From assembly GCA_008360975.2 (NCBI GenBank), contig CM039183.1, positions 8,831,762 to 8,895,761 on the forward strand: DNA of 64,000 bases, in the 5' to 3' direction. The stretch comes from Lichenostomus cassidix. Its lineage: Eukaryota > Chordata > Aves > Passeriformes > Meliphagidae. The position numbers were made by a program, and so were the translations under genes. Below the pieces are notes generated by a model. It did no database searches. It worked only from the letters and a program-made list of their open reading frames with translations, and had not been told where the DNA came from. Every line of letters begins with the position of its first letter. The stretch's first letter is position 1. This document shows positions 1 through 10,702 of this stretch, one piece after another.

Positions 1-760
1 TTTATCAGAGCCAGGGCTCTGTTAATCCAAAACAGCAGCGCTCAAACAGCAAGGAAACCTGGGCTCCAAGAGTACTTGCTGCACGTTGGAGGGGCGGTGT
101 TGGGTTTTGTTTGTTTTCTAAATTTTTCAGTTCTAAAAATTTCTCAACTGCTGCAGTGTTCAGCTCGGAAAGGCAGAGGAAATCTTTCCTCTCTCAAGAC
201 AGGCACAGCAAGACAGAAACGCAGAGTGCTCGCCTGTTGCTGTAAACCCATCACTGCTCCAAAGGATCGGAAACAGGCACAGGAGAGGGAGGGATTCCTC
301 TGTGGGCAAAACCTCTTTTATGTCAAAGCATGCATAAGCCTCCTGGGGCTGATCCACAGTGCGCTGAAGTCATCAAAACCGAGAGGCCTAACTCACAAAG
401 TGCTCCAGAGCAGCTCTCTCACTGGCTTAGGCTCCTTGTAAGCACCAGCGGCAGCCGATCCCGCACTCAGGACAAGCAAAAGCGCTCCCCGCTAATTGCG
501 AGCCCAGGAAGCGAAAGGAGGATTGCACTGCAAATGGTCTCCTCGGCGATGACAAGCACAAATTCTTTAGCACCATCTAGCTAGCAGCGAAGGTAACCCA
601 CAGCGACATTCCTGCTCCTCCACGGGAGCCGCATGCTGAGGAGGATTTGGCCAAACAGCCAAGAGTGGAGCGAGCATTTCGTGTAGAGCCAGATGGAGCA
701 CGGAACAATTTCCTTCTGATAAGAAAAGAGTTGCATAAATGGCCAAGGGAAGGACAAGTG
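1..760. other. CpG-enriched unique block, candidate regulatory or exon sequence
   Basis: This is repeat-free sequence that is richer in CpG than most of the window. About 16 CpG dinucleotides fall between roughly 446 and 720, whereas neighbouring kilobases have only a few each. A short inverted repeat, AAATTTTT (120-127) and AAAAATTT (135-142), lies near the start. A donor-like GAAGGTAACC lies at about 589-598. Reading frames run across the block on both strands, but none resembles a protein I know and the frames overlap each other. It could be a 5' exon or promoter edge of a gene lying outside the window, or a conserved non-coding element. The sequence alone does not decide. Confidence 0.3.
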
Positions 761-1254
761 CAAATTTTATAAAACAAACTAAATGGTACCTCGTCCAACA
801 AGCTGAGATGTAGATGAGAATATGTTTTTTTACTGGAATGTCAGAGAGAAAACAGATGAGAAAAATGCTGTGGAAGCAAAACTGAGTGCAGAAAGCTTAA
901 CAAAGGGCTACAAAATTAATGGAAGGTGCCTAGAAAACTTTGAGAGAATAATCACACAGTCAATCAAATTCTTGAACAAGTTCATGTGATATTTGCTAAA
1001 ATGTTCCAGTAGATACAAAACAAATACAGTAGGGTGAACAGTTCAAAAGAGTACAGGGTTTTGAAGTGAAAGACCTGCAATTTTCCTTTTCGAAAGCAAA
1101 TTCTTTCTCAATATTTTATAATGCTGCATTATTATAAAAAATAACTAAATAAAATAATAAAAATCATATTGAATTACATACAATTAATATATACAGTTAT
1201 ATTATTATATAAAATGTAGAAACAAATCCCCAAAAACTAAGTTAGTAACATGCA
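761..1254. other. AT-rich intergenic sequence
   Basis: No gene or recognisable element is seen. From about 1120 to 1220 the sequence is almost entirely A and T, with many ATTATA and AATAAA steps. This is ordinary low-complexity AT sequence. The AATAAA matches here have no supporting transcript features. Confidence 0.6.
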
Positions 1255-1440
1255 TTGTAATTTTTTTAAAAGGAATTTTTCCACATCCCTTTTTGTCCCA
1301 GTTGGTGGAAAAATTTGAAACTGATAGACAATGCATTTCAGAATGAAGCCAAATATTAAAAAACTCAAAAAAGGATTTTCCTCCTTAAGAGTTTCATGAA
1401 AAATTCTCAGAACTTTTTTCTCCCTTACAATTCTGATGAG
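1255..1440. repeat. Possible ancient amniote interspersed repeat, very decayed
   Basis: Runs such as TTTTTGTCCCAGTTGGTGG, GGAAAAATTTGAAACTG and the later TTCATGAAAAATTCTCAG resemble an old repeat rich in TTTTTC/GAAAAA blocks that I associate with turtle and bird genomes. I cannot name the family. The similarity is from memory and the copy is badly eroded, so this is a weak call. Simple AT/T-rich background could explain it. Confidence 0.25.
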
Positions 1441-3107
1441 AAGTCAGTTAAGCTGATATTGGAACTACCTGCAGGATAAGGCACAATATTTAAAAAAACT
1501 ATTTGACTTGAGAATGTCAATTCTTTCCCAAAGAATTACAAAGTATTACAAAGTTATATTAGTAAAGTATGAATTTACCTAAATTATTGTTTCACATAAG
1601 ACTGCATCATTTTCAGAAAATACATGCCTTCACCTTTCATGTCTTTGTCAAGTAAAAAGAATTAAAATACACAAAAATGGGGAGCATTTTGATTTAGCAC
1701 TAGCCTAATTATCTCTTTATATATTTAGGCCTCCAGAAAAATCCAACTGAGTTTTATTTTCACAACCAACTAAACCAATATTTTAATTTTTGATATCTAC
1801 TTTAGACCTAAGTTATTTTAAGCCACACGCTAAGCACTCTTAAACTTCCTCCCACATTATGTTTACCTTTTTTTGGTTGGTTGCGCCTTTATTCTTTTAA
1901 GAAATGACCCAAAAAAATGACCCACATAGCATGTTTCTGCAAGGAAGGACCATGGGCCAATTGATGCCTTTTTCCTCAAGCACTTGTACCCCATTTTTAG
2001 ACAAGAAATACCCGAATTCAAGCCCTAGGATGATTTGTGGGCCAGTGTTAAAAGCAGTTTGTGAGTAGAGCCCTCCACACACATCTGTCCTGCAAAGGAG
2101 GAGATGTGAAGAGGCAGCTGGATCTTGGGGCTTGGTGACCATTTGGGAGTGTCACATGTCCCCACCAGAGCAGGCTGACAGAGGCTCCTCGCTCTTGATA
2201 AAACAGACATCACTCTACAATGGTTGCACAGAGAGTGCTCTGCAGAAAGGAGAGGCCCAAAGAAGGTCTGAATTTTGGGGATGGAGCTTGAGTGGGGCCA
2301 GAAGGACACAGAACTGCTGCGGAGTACAACCTCTTCCCTAGCAATACGGCAAACTTCTGCCAAGCCATGTTACACCCAGTGACACAGAGTGTAATATGGT
2401 CAAAAACTGGAGGAAAAAGAAGTTACTTGAAGTCTGACGAAATCAATACCTACGTTGCTGAGTGGTGGAGTTGCTGGTGCCAAGGAAATGGGAGCCAACA
2501 CTCCCACGGGTCCTCCAAGCCACCCTGCGTGTGGCCAGCTCAGCTGGCACGGCAGTGTTCTCAAGGCTTTGGAATCAGCCTGTGTTTGGTTGGATCTGCT
2601 TACCTAAGGAGAGAATCAAGTGATGAGTTTTGTTTGCTTTCCTTTCTTCTCTTGCCTGTGTTACTTGGTTCTTTTATAATTGGGCTTGTACAAAATATTC
2701 TGTCAAGATGCATGTGGTGGAGCTGCCTCTGAGACTCCGAGCACACGCTAGTCCCACGCCCTCTCACACCCTCTAATAAGCTTTTTATTCTACTGTAATT
2801 AGCAACCAGGAACCAGCCCCTCTTTGCTTAAAGTCACAAACAGCCCTACACTTGATATTTTGTGCAGCTTTTGCTTTACCTGCTAATAGTCCTTTTCCCT
2901 CCCGGAATTGTTTTCATATACTCGCTGCCTGTCCAGTCACTACATGCTGAATTTGAAATCTCTGATTGCTTAATTAAGTAATTTTTACCTAAATATTCTA
3001 TATTTCCATACCAAAAGATTCTATGCCCGTGAAATCAAGGCATACTTTCTGCAGAGCAGACACACGTGTTTTGGGGTGATGGACCACTGGGGTAAATGCA
3101 GCCCATC
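1441..3107. other. Unique sequence, no gene recognised
   Basis: No repeat family or exon is recognised. An open frame of 146 codons on the + strand (2292-2732) has a hydrophobic C-terminal stretch. It matches nothing I know, has no in-frame conserved motif, and overlaps an unrelated minus-strand frame. I treat it as a chance frame. Confidence 0.55.
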
Positions 3108-3167
3108 ATATCCATATCCATATCCATATCCATATCCCTATCCATATCCCTATCCCTATCCATATCC
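3108..3167 (+). repeat. Hexamer microsatellite (ATATCC)n with CTATCC variants
   Basis: Exactly ten 6-bp units run in register with no indel. Unit order is A-A-A-A-A-C-A-C-C-A, where A is ATATCC and C is CTATCC. The variant units cluster in the 3' half. The flanks (GCCCATC before, AGTTTCCTG after) are unique sequence. It is a slippage-type array with no coding potential and is probably length-variable between individuals. Confidence 0.95.
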
Positions 3168-4821
3168 AGTTTCCTGAATGTATTGTAGGTCCTCTTATTA
3201 CATACATCCAAATTTCAGAGTAATATTTTGTCATGCAATGCCAGCATATAGAGTTTTATTCCTGCAGAAGACAGATGATTTCCAGTGGTCCCAAATAAGC
3301 AAGGCACTTATATCTTCCCTCAGTGAATTTGTATAGGCAATTAGGAGTCTCAGCCTCACTGAAAAAACTAATGAAAATAAGGTAGAATTAGGAATTTTAA
3401 CCTAGTTCATGTGGACCATTTACAATATTTTATGGGCTTTATCTTCAAATATAGGTTGCACATAGGACACCTCTGCTTGAATTTATGCCAACTTAAACAG
3501 AAAAGGTGTTCAACAGGAGTGGTTTGGGTTATTAATAACTATTGGTAATTTTAAAGGATAAAAAATGTAGTGTTCACACAGGAATAGGATCCAAACTCCT
3601 TATGAAGCTGGTGGACTTCCCATTTAATATGACAGGCATTAGATCAGGCTGATTGCATCGACTGACAGGGGGACAGAAACTGACTTTTTTGGCTTCATAA
3701 AAGCAAACGTCTTTTTATCTGAATAATTATTATTATCATTGAAACAAAATGTATATTTTCGCAGCTTTTTATTTACAATGTAAAGTGCTTTCCACAGTAA
3801 ATCAACAAATATGAGTATTCATGTCACCAAAAGCTGATGATTAAAAATAATTACTTTAATGGTAGCTGGCCTGATGCCAAACATGATTAGCTTTCGCATT
3901 TCAAGCATGATAGTAGATAATTTACATCTCCTTTCACACCAATACCAAACTACTCCTAATGGATTCTATTTTAGATTTTATGAATTAATAGAAATTTAGT
4001 GTCCAATTCAGTATATTATAGCCACCATTTGCTTTCAAAACCAAAGAATTGTTTCAAAAAAGGGCAGAAAGTAACCAAATCACAGGATAGGAAGCCAATA
4101 AACTCAGTTTCCTAGCTGACAGTGTCCTTGCCTGTGCCCTTAGAGCTGTCAGAGGCAGAGTGAGAAGAAAACTTTTTCCAACAGGCCAGAAAATCCTGTC
4201 AAGGGGGAAAACCCAAGGAAGTACCCAGACTGTCTCTATCAGAACACAGACAGATTGAAACCCTGTCCTAAACACCAAGGAAAATCTCCCACCCACTCCG
4301 GAGGACAGTTCTGGGGACAGTGAAGGAAACTGGACATTTGCCTTTTAAAAACATCACAAGCTGCTCAAGGATCTGGTGGGTCAAAGCAGAAAATATATTT
4401 ACATTCTTCTAAAGGAGTTTTAAAACCAGTTGCCTTTTACCTACCCCTTAGGCCTGAGAACTGAGCCCTGAGCATATCCTGTGGGACTAAACACTGATGT
4501 GAGTATGCAGGATGCTCCTCACCCACCTCAGTTCAGGCTCAGGGTGTCAAAAGCATCCCAGTGTTTTGGGAGGAAGCTGTTTGTGAGAGGAAAATGAAGA
4601 GAAAAGAAATTCCACCTCCATCTGGTTTGGAAGGTTGTGCCCATAGGAAATGCGGAAGTTCAAAACACAGTGAGAAGACACAGTGAGAAGGTCAGAAGGA
4701 CAGCCTTAGCTTTCAAATATGAGATCATTTCTTCTTGGCTGGAAATGAGCATACAGGATCACCAAGGCAAAAAATACCAAGGAAGTTCATGTGGAGGAGT
4801 CACTAGCTATGTGAAGCAGGA
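3168..4821. other. Unique sequence, no gene seen
   Basis: No repeat or exon is recognised in this stretch. The sequence from about 3700 to 4010 is AT-rich and contains several homeodomain-type TAAT cores, as is common in non-coding DNA. The remainder is unremarkable. Confidence 0.6.
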
Positions 4822-4871
4822 ATGAAAGGTAAGATAACATCTTCTATATAGAAGATATCTTCACCTTTCAT
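4822..4871. repeat. Near-perfect 50-nt inverted repeat (hairpin)
   Basis: ATGAAAGGT (4822-4830) pairs with ACCTTTCAT (4863-4871). AAGAT (4831-4835) pairs with ATCTT (4857-4861). ATCTTC (4839-4844) pairs with GAAGAT (4851-4856). This makes a 20-bp stem with two small bulges (AAC at 4836-4838 and C at 4862) around a TATATA loop. It lies in unique sequence. It could be a remnant of a small palindromic element, an RNA hairpin, or a cruciform-prone site. At 50 nt it is shorter than a normal animal pre-microRNA. Confidence 0.8.
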
Positions 4872-5930
4872 GAAGATAATAACCTTCAGCAGGCTGGAAG
4901 AAGATAGTTTAAGCTACCACAAAGAGTAAACCACCTTGGTGATTTGGTTTCCCTTTATTCTCAGGTCTCCATCTCTGACAGGTCCAGCAAAGTTCCAAGC
5001 TTTACTTGACTTCCAGCAAGACCAGGGTCTGAAAAGTGTAACTGCTTTTGGTGGCTACAGGAAGTTGGAACCTGTGTTTTCAAAGAACAAATTTGGGAAC
5101 AGTATCCAAAAAATGTATAACTGAAAAGAAGCAAAGAGAAGTACTCTCCCTTTGCCAACCTATCCGATGTCCCTCAGTGCTATGGGAGAAAATTTCTGAT
5201 GCCTGTAATTCCCTAAGACTGCTCAGGGCTGCAATAATGAACCCAGCCCAAGCTAATGGGTTTCACAGGACCTATAAACATCCATTTTCTGTTGCTGGTC
5301 ACTGATTAAAAGAAAATATATTAGTCAAGTTTAAGCCTTCACCTTTCAGCATACTGCTGGCACAGCATATAAACACTTCTTGCGAAACCCTTCCAATTTA
5401 CATTTCAATGGACCACAGCCCTCATCTACACTGGCATTAAAATGTCCAGCACTGGCAGCCTCAGACATACAGAATGGGTGTGGTACCAGCATCCCCCATG
5501 ATGCTTCTTCTGACCTTCTGAAGGCTCCTATAGGTGCTGACAGCAAACCAAAGCTTCACAACACATCAGCTCTTGGTTTCTGCAAGAGTCTCAGCCCCAG
5601 CAGCAATTAATGCAGATGGGGAAGATGGTTTTTACTGGACAGCCAGTGTAGTTTTCCTACAAAGGACAGTCATATCAGCTCTCAGAGGTTGCAGAGCAAA
5701 TATCTGGAGGGGCAAGGTGCAGGGAAGAACACACAAAACTGGTGGGCTCTACCAGCTGGAGCAAATTTGGAACTGCTTACTTAGAGATAAAACCCAGTAT
5801 CACAACAGGAAATCCCAAGGCCTGTTCCTGTCCCCTAGGCTAATTGCTGTTGGTCTGGCAGTACACCCCTGTTGCTGAGCCATCCCTCCTCACTAGAAAG
5901 AGCTCCCAACACCTCCCCCCTCCTTTTGCT
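4872..5930. other. Unique sequence, no gene seen
   Basis: Several overlapping short reading frames occur on both strands, none longer than about 115 codons and none with a recognisable domain. No interspersed repeat is recognised. Confidence 0.55.
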
Positions 5931-6330
5931 TTGGCAGAAATCCGAGCGTATCCTCCGCACTCCGATCTAAAGTAAACCGCCATGTCATCGCCCTAGCACA
6001 AAAACACACAAATACCCTCCCACCTTCGGAAAGCAGCAAAACATTAAGCTTTATGGGTACAACAACTAATATAAAAAAAAAGCCTGACTATTTAATGCAA
6101 TGTTGTGGTTGAGAATTTAACCACACAAAAGGCAGAAAATTCAAACGTACAATTCCCACAGAAACCATAACTTGGCCACGTTTCACATACACACGTCAAG
6201 GCAGAAACTTTAACAGCGCATTCCCCCAGCTGAATTATTGCATTTGCAGAAGAGGTACAGCTCTCCTCCTCCTCCTCCCTTTGCTTTTTTCACCTCGTTT
6301 TTTCTCATATACAAATCCCCAGTGGCAACG
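5931..6330. promoter_or_regulatory. Candidate regulatory block: CpG cluster and inverted RUNX-like pair
   Basis: About 14 CpGs occur in 400 bp, five of them within roughly 26 bases near 5942-5967, which is unusual for this window. TGTGGTT (6104-6110) and its inverse AACCACA (6119-6125) form an inverted pair 8 bp apart. TGTGGTT is the core bound by RUNX factors. A short CTC-triplet run lies at 6262-6279. No repeat family is recognised. The combination suggests a conserved regulatory element or a distal promoter, but this rests on motif content alone. Confidence 0.3.
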
Positions 6331-7365
6331 TTTATGAAAAATTAGGGAAAGGGGATGCCGAGGGGAGGCAGGGGGAGGGGAGCATGACTTTGGGTAAACA
6401 CACATGCACTGGAGAGGGTTGAAAAGCAGCCCTTGGCCTCCAAACTGCTTCCAACTTCAGCTGGTTTGTGTCCAGGCCCCTGGGTTTAAGTTCTTTCCTG
6501 GGGCAATCACTGAAGTCTGCACCATAACTTGGCCTGATCACACAGCACCCAGCCCTGGACACCTTCCCCCCCTGCCCCAGGACTTAACCCTGGAGGGTGC
6601 TGCCCGACAGACAACCTGCCAAATGTCTGTTCCTTTCATAGCTCTTTAACACGAATTTCAATTTGGCCAAAGATCTACCCAAATCCACTTTGGCCAACAC
6701 ATTCCTGTTTCCCAAGTCAATGCCATGCAAGCAAACGAGGTGGTTCTGACTCCCTGCTTAGTGTGAACAAGCCATTAGTCTTTAGAGGGGAGGCTGAGTG
6801 AGATCAGCCCTTGCACCAGTCTGGAGTGAGGACATGGGTCATGGCTCTGGACCTAGTTAGGTTGCCTTCATCCCTCTACATCCACAGATGAAACAATGCC
6901 AATAATGCAAAAAAAACCCACCAATTCCAGACTTCTCTGCTCAGCTTTTAGAATAGTGACTGCTGGTGTTGTATATTTAGGCTTCCTCCATCTGCCAACC
7001 TTGCTGCTCCAGAGAAAGAGGTACAGCAAGCAATATGCTTTTTTCTTCCTCAATTTCCAGCCCAAGTTTGGAGTGGACATTGCTTGAATATCTTTACCTG
7101 TATAAGCAAATAGGCATTTGTACCCAGAGGGAAGATGTGGTTCCAGCCATTGATCTGGGCTACTTGCCTCACTTGGCCCCAGGCAGTCACAGAGGCCAGT
7201 ATGGAATATGTTATACTTAATGTGCTGCACTGCATCATTTCTGGCTCTGAGGAGCCTGTCCTGAGTGGCCCAAGCAGTTGGAAATCTGAATTTCTTGGCA
7301 CTAGTGAATTTCAGCTTGTAGAGGGGAGAAAAACGAGGTAAGTTCCCTATTCATTTTACAACAAT
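6331..7365. other. Unique sequence, no gene seen
   Basis: The sequence is of moderate GC content, with overlapping short frames on both strands and no recognisable domain. No transposable element is recognised before the CR1 boundary at about 7366. Confidence 0.55.
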
Positions 7366-7870
7366 TAAGAACATAAAAATAGATGAGCCATTCTGAGTCA
7401 CTGATGGCCCATCCAACCCCGTATCTCGTCTCCCCCAGCGGGGAGCGCTGGGTGCGTCAGAGGCAAATATAAGCAGCATGGCAATTACAGTGATCCCTCC
7501 TCTGGTATAACCTCTCAGTTTCCAGCAATCAGCAGTTTGGGGACTTCCTGAGCCAGAGGTTGCATCTGGACCATCATGTTTAATAGCTCCCAGTAGACTT
7601 CTCCTCCATGAATTTGTCTAATCCCTTCTTGAACCCATTTATACCGTTGGCTTCTACAACATCCTGTGACAAGGAGTTTCACACTACAATCGTGCACTGA
7701 GGGTGTTGGGGAAGCAAGGGAGGGGGGAAAACTTCCTTTTCACTGATTTCAACTTGCTGCCTAATTATTTCAGGGAGTGCCCTCCCGTTCCAGTAGTATG
7801 AACAGCAGTAAAAAGTCATTGCTTGGGAACTTGCTCCCCACCATTTAGACCATTATCAGGTTCATCCAAG
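7366..7870 (-). mobile_element. Ancient CR1 LINE 3' fragment (turtle/crocodile-like type)
   Basis: The + strand opens with TTAAGAACATAAAAATAGAT and then reads through CCATCCAACCCCGTATC, CTCCATGAATTTGTCTAAT, CTTCTTGAACCCATTTATA, CTACAACATCCTGTGAC and AAGGAGTTTCACA. This is the reverse complement of the 3' region of an old CR1 group that is abundant in turtles and crocodilians and present as fossils in birds. The copy is 5'-truncated, as is normal for LINEs, and strongly diverged. No intact ORF2 remains. Family membership is recalled rather than computed. The right-hand boundary is uncertain by some tens of bases. Confidence 0.8.
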
Positions 7871-8126
7871 CTTCACTTTTATGGGTTAATCAGTATCTCA
7901 TACAGTCTATTTACTGTCTCCCATAACAATTTAATTCTATATATTCACCACTTTTCTCTGTGCTTTTCTGTTATCACTGTAATCCTTCTGATACAAGAAA
8001 TTTTTCTTTGGCAATGGATGGTCCTGATAACTAACCTGAGTGTATTTACCAGAAGAGTCTGGAATCCAAACTATTTACCCTGAAAATACAGGCACAGTTA
8101 TAGAAAAAGAAAAGAGAAAGCTCATT
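7871..8126. other. AT-rich unique sequence
   Basis: Nothing recognised here. It may include the most decayed upstream part of the CR1 copy that ends just before it. Confidence 0.5.
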
Positions 8127-8190
8127 TTGCACTTTGGTGGCTTCATTGACTTCAATTCAGCAACTGAGCTTTACTCAGATTTATGTCCAA
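8127..8190. repeat. Remnant of an ancient palindromic amniote repeat
   Basis: The segment GGTGGCTTCATTGACTTCAA, then GAGCTTTACTCAGATTTATG, follows the layout of a widespread sauropsid repeat built around the phrase CATTGACTTCAATGG with flanking ACTCCAGATTTAC. Such elements look like small palindromic DNA transposons. The similarity is from memory and the family is not named. Similar phrases recur at about 20770, 23035, 38983, 59966 and 61215 in this window. Confidence 0.4.
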
Positions 8191-8219
8191 CCTTCTCTCA
8201 GCCACCCAAGATATCCCCT

Positions 8220-8480
8220 GAGCTCCTACATACACCTATATATAACAATACAATCGTATTACAGCATAATGATATATTATTTTTTTCAATAATTACTATA
8301 ATTGAGTTATGTAATAACTCATAATTATATAGTAAAATGCTATGATATATAAGCATAACACACACACATATATATTTAACTTTTTTATACACATGCATTC
8401 ATGCATATTATATGTAAGACAAACAATACAAGTTATAACTAAACATAACTTTCTTTGACTAATTTAATTAATTAATTCCC
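8220..8480. repeat. AT-rich low-complexity tract with hairpin
   Basis: The tract is dominated by A and T, with short CA/TA runs (ACACACACA near 8361). It contains an inverted repeat, ACTATAATTGAGTTAT (8295-8310) against ATAACTCATAATTATATAGT (8314-8333), with a 3-nt loop and two small gaps. It could be a decayed AT-rich palindromic element or simple low-complexity sequence. Confidence 0.6.
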
Positions 8481-10096
8481 TAATTTAAGGGAATGTGTCC
8501 TAGTTAGAAGTTTATTGATATACATCTCTTTCAGGATCAGCATGCAGGTTTGAGGGGAAAAACGTCCTAAAACACCAGCTACACCAGCCTTGCACACTGC
8601 TTCTCAGGTGGTTCCCTCTTGCCTTTTCCCTCCTCACTCTACTCCTGCTCCTCTTTGACCTGACTTCTGCTGTCCTTTGCAAAAAGAAGATTTCATTGTG
8701 CCAGGCATGACTCCATAAAAAATGGCTTCTGTGCAAAACGCAGAGTAAGAGTAGACACAATGTCTTAAAATATCCAGCAGAAGTGAGTTTGTCAGGTCTC
8801 AGGGCAGAGACTGTAGCTGCCAGTAATCAAAAGAAAGCAGCTTCTGTCTCTGGTGCTGACTATTCCCTCATCTTTCCCCTTTTGCATGCATTTGCTTTGT
8901 TGTGAAAGAAGGCTTGAACTTCAGCTGCAAGAACAGACATGGTAACTCCAGACTACGTCAACTGTTTCTTTTCTTCCCCCAAAAAAGCATTAATCCTATT
9001 GATTTAAAGTAATTTTAAGAGACTTTAAAGCTAAAATGGATTTTATAAACATTTCGTGCAGTGAGAAAGAAAACCATATTAAAGTGAAAGGAGTATTTTA
9101 TATTTACCACATCTAGTGTTTTAATATCCCTTCTTTCCCCTATCCATATTTTTAACGAAAGTTTAACAAAAAATATATAAAAGGATGCCATGAAGCCAAA
9201 ATCAGATACCTCTTCTTTTGGTAAAGAAGACAAGGAGTTATAGTTCAATCTTGGCTAACAGAAGGTTTGAGAACCAGTTACTACCTGCCAGCAATTAAAG
9301 ATATGCTTAACCAAATACCACATCAAATGACAACATCATACACCCACGTTACCATGGATGTGCCTTCGTGCAAGTGTGGAAATAAACATTTAAGAGCAAT
9401 TAAATCTTAGTCAGATGCCAAGAAATAAAGAAATGTGAGTCTTGCTGTTCTCATGGACAACATCTGACCAAAAATTACGGAGCCTGATGCCTGATGAGGT
9501 TTCTGGGGCTTCTTTTTAATCTCTCATTGCCTTGGTTTGTTACTTCTTTCTTTGGGACAGATACATACACATAGACTTCTCTAAATATATTTATGTGTGT
9601 GTATTAAATACAAACATCCATTCTGCTTGAAAAGATTTTATGAGGGCTATTTAATGTCTGCACATCATAAAGAAGACTGAAAGGCACTCTGCATACACAC
9701 TGTATCACTCTTATTGCACCTAACAGTCACTCACATAGTATCAAGCCAGGGAGATGTGAAAATGGGAAAACTCTCCCCTTGATGAAAGGTAAAGGCATGG
9801 AGGAGCAATCCATGCCAGGCAGCACAGGATCTCTTTTGCTGGCACCTGGCCCCTCACAAATGAAGCAAAGCAGTGCTAAGCACATTATTAATCTGTGTCA
9901 AATGCAAAGCCAACTTGTGCTCCTCCATGGGCAGAAATTCTGCCTGCTTGGCTCTGAGATGGATAACACCCCACAGAGGGGGTGCTGGGCAATGAAACAG
10001 TGCAACCTTGTGTGGGTTTTTTAAAAGGATTTCAAGCTAAACCTCAACGCCTCTGTGGAGAGTTTTCTTGCTGGACCAGAAACACCTGCACATTTT
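8481..10096. other. Unique sequence, no gene seen
   Basis: No exon or repeat family is recognised. AT-rich stretches at about 9000-9180 and 9560-9640 contain short A and T runs only. Confidence 0.6.
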
Positions 10097-10280
10097 AGAA
10101 TCTTTAAGGCTGGAAAAGACCTTTGAGATCATCAAGTCCATCAACCCAGCACCACCACCATGTTCACCACCAAACCATGTCTTCAGATGCCTCATTCACA
10201 CAGCTTTTAAACATTTCCAAGGATGATGACTCCACCACTTCCCTGAGCAGTCTGTTCCAATGCTTTACAACCCTTCCAGT
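10097..10280 (-). mobile_element. CR1 LINE 3' end, end of ORF2 plus 3' UTR
   Basis: On the minus strand the sequence translates as VVKHWNRLLREVVESSSLEMF, close to the usual C-terminus of CR1 ORF2, and then runs into a short 3' UTR ending in GGTCTTTTCCAGCC and AAAGATTCT, the CR1 tail. The copy is severely 5'-truncated to about 180 bp. Relatively good preservation of the coding phrase suggests it is younger than its neighbour at 10413-10580. No functional protein is expected. Confidence 0.85.
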
Positions 10281-10412
10281 GCCCTGCATGTTTGGCTTCT
10301 GAGCATTGTGACTTGTACAGACCCAGGACAGCACAAGACTGACAGCCTGTAGAAGGCAGCCACCATAACCCATGCCTTGGAGGGACACCCAGTAGCCATC
10401 CTGCACATTCTG
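10281..10412. other. Spacer between two CR1 fragments
   Basis: About 130 bp separate the two CR1 pieces and match neither CR1 tail as I know it. It happens to keep the minus-strand frame open from 10164 to 10538, which gives a misleading 124-codon reading frame. It could be sequence that lay beside the older copy before the younger one inserted. Confidence 0.45.
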
Positions 10413-10580
10413 ACCCTTTGAGGCAGGACCAGCCACACAGGTCCTCCTTGACACTGGTTTTTCTATCCTGTTCTTAAGGATGCCCAGTAGCAGACACTTA
10501 CCAGGCTCCCCAGGCAACCTATTCCAGGGTTTCACCAAATTGCATCACTAAGGAGGTCCTTCCTACTGTCTAACACCACT
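10413..10580 (-). mobile_element. Older CR1 LINE fragment, end of ORF2
   Basis: The + strand carries TCCTCCTTGACACTGGTTTT, CTATCCTGTTCTTAAGGATG, CAGGCAACCTATTCCAGGG and TTTCACCA, the reverse complement of the CR1 ORF2 C-terminal region. On the minus strand it translates as VVKPWNRLPGEP and then ILKNRIEKP. The wording (CTTAAGAACAGGATAG, AACC) is closer to the older amniote CR1 type than to young avian CR1. The terminal tail is missing and both ends are broken. Confidence 0.7.
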
Positions 10581-10702
10581 TCTGTCCCAGGGATGGGGGA
10601 CAGGGCAGGAAAATGAAGAGCAAACAGTCTATCCAGCCTTCATTAGCAGATGTGTTCTTCAGCGTCTTCTTGGTTGACCTTGTCTACTAAGACATACAGA
10701 GA
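10581..10702. other. Short unique spacer
   Basis: Nothing recognised. This separates the older CR1 fragment from the MIR-type fragment. Confidence 0.5.

Noticed and set aside
2292..2732. 146-codon plus-strand frame with hydrophobic end
   Set aside because: No recognisable domain or splice context, and it is overlapped by an unrelated frame. Length is compatible with chance.
4822..4871. Hairpin as a microRNA precursor
   Set aside because: The whole hairpin is 50 nt with a 20-bp stem, shorter than animal pre-microRNAs, and no known seed sequence is recognised.
10164..10538. 124-codon minus-strand frame
   Set aside because: It joins parts of two CR1 fragments through an unrelated spacer. It is a retroposon remnant and not a host gene.
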